From positions 1 to 64,000 of the forward strand of contig JALEGI010000020.1 in the NCBI GenBank assembly GCA_022763045.1: a stretch of DNA of 64,000 bases, in the 5' to 3' direction. Position 1 is the first letter of the stretch. Each line of letters begins with the position of its first letter. A program made the translations under genes and the position numbers. Under the pieces are notes generated by a model that was given only the letters and a program-made list of their open reading frames with translations, did not search any database and was not told the origin of the DNA. This stretch comes from Simkaniaceae bacterium. GTDB lineage: Bacteria; Chlamydiota; Chlamydiia; Chlamydiales; JACRBE01. Below are positions 61,192 to 64,000 of this stretch, one piece after another.

Positions 61192-62283
61192 ATGACGAAG
61201 AAACTTCCCCAAGCTCAAAACCCCCTGATTTTACGCTACCACAGGCTGATGGAGGCCTTTTCCAAGTCCGATGACGAGCGCGACTTTTTTCTCGATCGCG
61301 TTGAGGGCTTTTTGGTCTACATCGATCTCGACCGAAGCGAGGAGGAGCTCGAGGCAGCCTACAAGGCGCTGCGCGAGGACAAAGGGCGCTTCTGCCCAGT
61401 TCCTAAGCTCACCTTCTACGAGACGAAAAAGTTTATGGAGGGCTTTGTTAACGAGAAGGTCTACGACATCGACACGAAAGAGAAGCTGCTCGACATCATC
61501 GGATCAAAAGAGCCGCGAGAGCACTTCATCGAATTTATCTACGACCACCTCACTGAGCTCGACAAGTGGCAGCAATACTTCCATGAGCGCTCGCGCATTC
61601 GCATCATCGAGTGGCTCCGTCAATGTGAAGTGAAGTTTGTCTTCGAAGAGGACGTGGAAATTCCCAAACCGACAATGGAAAAGCTCAAGACGCAGCTGTT
61701 TGAAGGGCGCGTTGGTAAAGATGTGCAGACAGCGAGAAGTACTGTTGAATCGAAGGCTAAGACCTATTATTCAAACGAGGCGCTCAACCCGAGACCAAAG
61801 CGGGGGCGTCCACCGAAGCAGCAGGCCAAAATCGAGCTCGAGCCTCAGCTCACAAACGACATCTACCTACACGTTCCCTCAGCTCTTCGCTCCTTTCTTT
61901 TCATTCCCGATTACGATCCACAGGCGATCACCTTCTCCTCTAAGTTCGACTCTGAAGCTGAGTTTCTCGCTAACCTCCGCGGAACATCAAGAGTCAAAAT
62001 CGACACCCGTTTGGAAAAGCTCTCACAGCGGCTTGAATCGCTTCGTCACCTCTCTGGAAAACTTGGAAATCTGGGAGATTCTGAGCTCGCCGGTGAGCAC
62101 AAAACGATCCACGAAATCAGCGCTCAAGAGCCCGATGAAGAAAAGCCTGGCGTGCTCTCACGCATTGCTCAGGGACTCATTCCAAAGAAACGTGGCCGGC
62201 CACGCAAGTCTGCAGATGAGGCGGTAAAACCACGCAAAAAAGCTGTAACACCGATTAAAGCGACACCAAAAAAGAAGAAGTGA
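61192..62283 (+). CDS. UPF0158-family protein with C-terminal AT-hook-like motifs
   Basis: The protein is 363 residues from ATG 61192 (AAGGA upstream); an in-frame ATG at 61153 is rejected because it lies in the serS leader. The N-terminal part, with RDFFLDRVEGFLVYIDLDRSEEEL, is the UPF0158 domain (CT429-like). Two AT-hook cores follow: PKRGRPPK near residue 202 and KKRGRPRK near 335, and the tail is Lys/Pro-rich like a histone H1 tail. It probably binds AT-rich DNA, in the bacterium or in the host nucleus. The stop shares one base with the next gene (TGATG). Confidence 0.75.
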   Translation: MTKKLPQAQNPLILRYHRLMEAFSKSDDERDFFLDRVEGFLVYIDLDRSEEELEAAYKALREDKGRFCPVPKLTFYETKKFMEGFVNEKVYDIDTKEKLLDIIGSKEPREHFIEFIYDHLTELDKWQQYFHERSRIRIIEWLRQCEVKFVFEEDVEIPKPTMEKLKTQLFEGRVGKDVQTARSTVESKAKTYYSNEALNPRPKRGRPPKQQAKIELEPQLTNDIYLHVPSALRSFLFIPDYDPQAITFSSKFDSEAEFLANLRGTSRVKIDTRLEKLSQRLESLRHLSGKLGNLGDSELAGEHKTIHEISAQEPDEEKPGVLSRIAQGLIPKKRGRPRKSADEAVKPRKKAVTPIKATPKKKK

Positions 62284-64000
62284 TGTTATCGACTGCGCAA
62301 CTAGAGACCGAGGCTAAAACTGCCATTGACGTGCTCCGGCACATGCTTAGAAACCGACTTGTTGACGAGAAGTGCAACAAACTTGTCAGACAAAACCAGG
62401 GGGGAACCTTTTTCCTCTCAAGCGCAGGACACGAAATGGTCGGCGTCGTCGCAGCCATGCATCTGCGCCCCGGAATCGACTGGGGTCTTCCCTACTATCG
62501 CGATCGTCCCTTTGTCATCGGCCTAGGCGCCGATCTCTCTGAGCTAATCGGTAGCGCCATTGGCCGCGCAGGCCCCAATCACTCAGGCGGGCGCATGATG
62601 CCCGAGCATTTTTCCCATAAGGAGCTGCGGATCCCTTGTCAATCCAGTGTTGTCGGATCGCAAATTTTGCACGCTGTTGGTGTTGCTAAAGCCATTCAGC
62701 TCGCTGGCAAAGATGAGGTTGTCTACGTCTCATTTGGCGACGGCGCTACCTCACAGGGAGACTTTCACGAGGCAATCAATTTTGCCTGTATTCACAATCT
62801 TCGTATCATCTTTTGCATTCAAGACAACGATTGGGCGATTTCGGTTCCGTTGAGCGAGCAAACCTCTGGAGCAAGCGTTGCTGAGCAGCTGCACGGCTAT
62901 AGCGGCCTCGCAGTTCATGAGGTCGATGGCTGCGACTTTGAAGAGCTCTCAAGAGCGTTTGGTAGTTGCACTGGTCCCACCGCAATCGTTGCAAAGGTGC
63001 CACGTCTTGGCGCGCACTCAAACTCTGATGATCCACGTAAATACCGCCCAGAAGAGGACATTGATTCGGTACTCAAGCGCGATCCTATTCCCCGTTTCGA
63101 AAAGTGGCTTCTTGAAAAGGGCTTCATGAGCGAAGAGCAAATCGATACGCTGCGCCGTGAAGTAAGCGATGAGATTGATGCAGCGACGCGCCTTGCTCTG
63201 CAAATGCCCCATCCCGATCCTGAAACAGTTGCCGAGCATGTCTTTAAAGATTTCGCCGTTACCACAAGCCAGACTGAGCGTGGAGAGTCGACGGTGATTG
63301 TCGATGCCCTCAATCATGCGCTTGATGAGGAGATGGCACGCGATAAGAGCATCGCTGTTTTTGGCCAAGATGTTGCCCATGGAAAGGGGGGAGTTTTTGG
63401 CGTCACAAGAGGGCTAACCGAAAAGTATGGCAAGCGCTGCTTTAACACGCCCCTTGCAGAATCAACGATTGTCGGCATCTCCCTTGGAATGGCCCTCACT
63501 GGCTACGTTACCCCTGTAGCAGAGATTCAGTTTGCTGACTATCTTTGGACTGGTATTAACCAGCTCTTTAATGAGCTCGCCTCGATTCACTACCGCTCAA
63601 ACGGGCAGTGGAACTGCCCAGTTGTTTTGCGCATGCCCTGTGGTGGCTATATTCAAGGCGGCCCCTACCACTCACAGAGCATCGAAGCCTACCTCGCCCA
63701 CACACCTGGACTCAAGGTCGTAATTCCAAGTAACGCCCTTGATGCAAAGCGCCTTCTTAAAACAGCCATATCCGATCCAAACCCCGTTCTCTTCCTCGAG
63801 CACAAAGGGCTCTACCGCCAGCGCCATTTCAGCGCTCGTGAAGAGAGTGGCGCAAGCGATCGCCTCGCCTTTGGAGAGGCAGCTGTTGTCAAAGAGGGAG
63901 AAGATGTCACCTATGTCGGATGGGGCATGATGGTTCCCATGGGACTTGACGCAGCAAAAGAGCTGCACAAGCAGGGCATTTCGGTTGAGGTGATCGATCT
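62283..64000 (+). CDS. 2-oxoacid (branched-chain type) dehydrogenase E1, fused alpha and beta subunits, partial
   Basis: Translation from ATG 62283 stays open to the window edge (572 codons). The alpha part holds the thiamine diphosphate motif GDGATSQGDFHEA, 30 residues later ending QDND (about residues 152-181). The beta part begins near residue 330 and contains VFGQDVAHGKGGVFGVTRGL and RMPCGGYIQGGPYHSQS. Most bacteria encode E1 alpha and beta separately; a fused protein of about 680 residues is known in Chlamydia (CT340), where it is annotated as oxoisovalerate dehydrogenase. The E1 decarboxylates a 2-oxoacid and passes the acyl group to E2. The missing C-terminus lies outside the window. 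Confidence 0.92.
   Translation, partial: MLSTAQLETEAKTAIDVLRHMLRNRLVDEKCNKLVRQNQGGTFFLSSAGHEMVGVVAAMHLRPGIDWGLPYYRDRPFVIGLGADLSELIGSAIGRAGPNHSGGRMMPEHFSHKELRIPCQSSVVGSQILHAVGVAKAIQLAGKDEVVYVSFGDGATSQGDFHEAINFACIHNLRIIFCIQDNDWAISVPLSEQTSGASVAEQLHGYSGLAVHEVDGCDFEELSRAFGSCTGPTAIVAKVPRLGAHSNSDDPRKYRPEEDIDSVLKRDPIPRFEKWLLEKGFMSEEQIDTLRREVSDEIDAATRLALQMPHPDPETVAEHVFKDFAVTTSQTERGESTVIVDALNHALDEEMARDKSIAVFGQDVAHGKGGVFGVTRGLTEKYGKRCFNTPLAESTIVGISLGMALTGYVTPVAEIQFADYLWTGINQLFNELASIHYRSNGQWNCPVVLRMPCGGYIQGGPYHSQSIEAYLAHTPGLKVVIPSNALDAKRLLKTAISDPNPVLFLEHKGLYRQRHFSAREESGASDRLAFGEAAVVKEGEDVTYVGWGMMVPMGLDAAKELHKQGISVEVID

Overview
The window comes from a member of the Chlamydiota, most likely an environmental (Parachlamydiales-type) lineage rather than Chlamydiaceae. 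Several blocks follow the gene order I recall from Chlamydia trachomatis: dnaA_2 / TPR gene / small gene / rsmH / FtsL-like / pbp3 / murE / amiA (CT275 down to CT268); gnd, lepA and the ADP/ATP translocase (CT063-065), then a CT066-like gene; ytgA-ytgB-ytgCR-ytgD-dxr-rseP (CT067-072); hrcA-grpE-dnaK (CT394-396); the metal ATPase with its partner, followed by serS (CT727-729); and a fused 2-oxoacid dehydrogenase E1 (CT340-like). A large NAD-glutamate dehydrogenase and many lineage-specific paralogs point away from Chlamydiaceae. The species cannot be named from the sequence alone.

Layout. 0-4 kb: repeats, a DUF2231-type membrane protein, a flippase-like protein, a ComF-like protein and dnaA. 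4.0-12.3 kb: three large paralogous alpha-helical repeat proteins surround the conserved TPR/small-gene pair and lie beside GC-rich minisatellites built on a GGGCAC hexamer. 12.4-18.3 kb: division and wall cluster mraZ-rsmH-ftsL-like-ftsI-murE-amiA with tightly overlapping genes, then tRNA-Arg(CCT). 18.5-29.3 kb: gnd, a kinase-like gene, lepA, the nucleotide translocase, a small membrane metalloprotease, two membrane-anchored kinase-fold paralogs and a CT066-like protein. 29.5-37.2 kb: one long operon from an Mrp-DUF971 fusion through the Ytg metal importer to dxr and rseP. 37.2-43.1 kb: small paralog pairs, a putative outer-membrane protein, two large MGDIS proteins and a TPR-like protein. 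43.3-46.9 kb: heat-shock operon hrcA-grpE-dnaK under a CIRCE operator. 47-54.3 kb: an acidic protein, an ankyrin protein, NAD-GDH, a P1B-4 ATPase and a VIT-family protein. 54.5-61.1 kb: M18 aminopeptidase, five tandem paralogs of an unknown family, and serS. 61.2-64 kb: a UPF0158 protein with AT-hooks and a fused E1 alpha/beta cut off by the window edge.

How it fits together. The core blocks supply replication initiation, septal wall synthesis, protein folding, iron or manganese import (Ytg) and efflux (P1B-4 ATPase plus VIT), isoprenoid synthesis and theft of host ATP. Between them lie clusters of lineage-specific paralogs that look like host-interaction or regulatory proteins: helical solenoids, kinase-fold proteins, the FCK family and the MGDIS family.

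Non-coding DNA is unusually structured. A palindromic element occurs three times with conserved ends but different, self-complementary interiors. A GTAAAGC(C/G)GCTTTA palindrome, a CTCTGTG-type repeat and the minisatellites also recur. The best candidates for something undescribed are the solenoid-plus-minisatellite locus (4-12.3 kb), the variable-stem palindromic element, the five-gene FCK family and the kinase-fold proteins.
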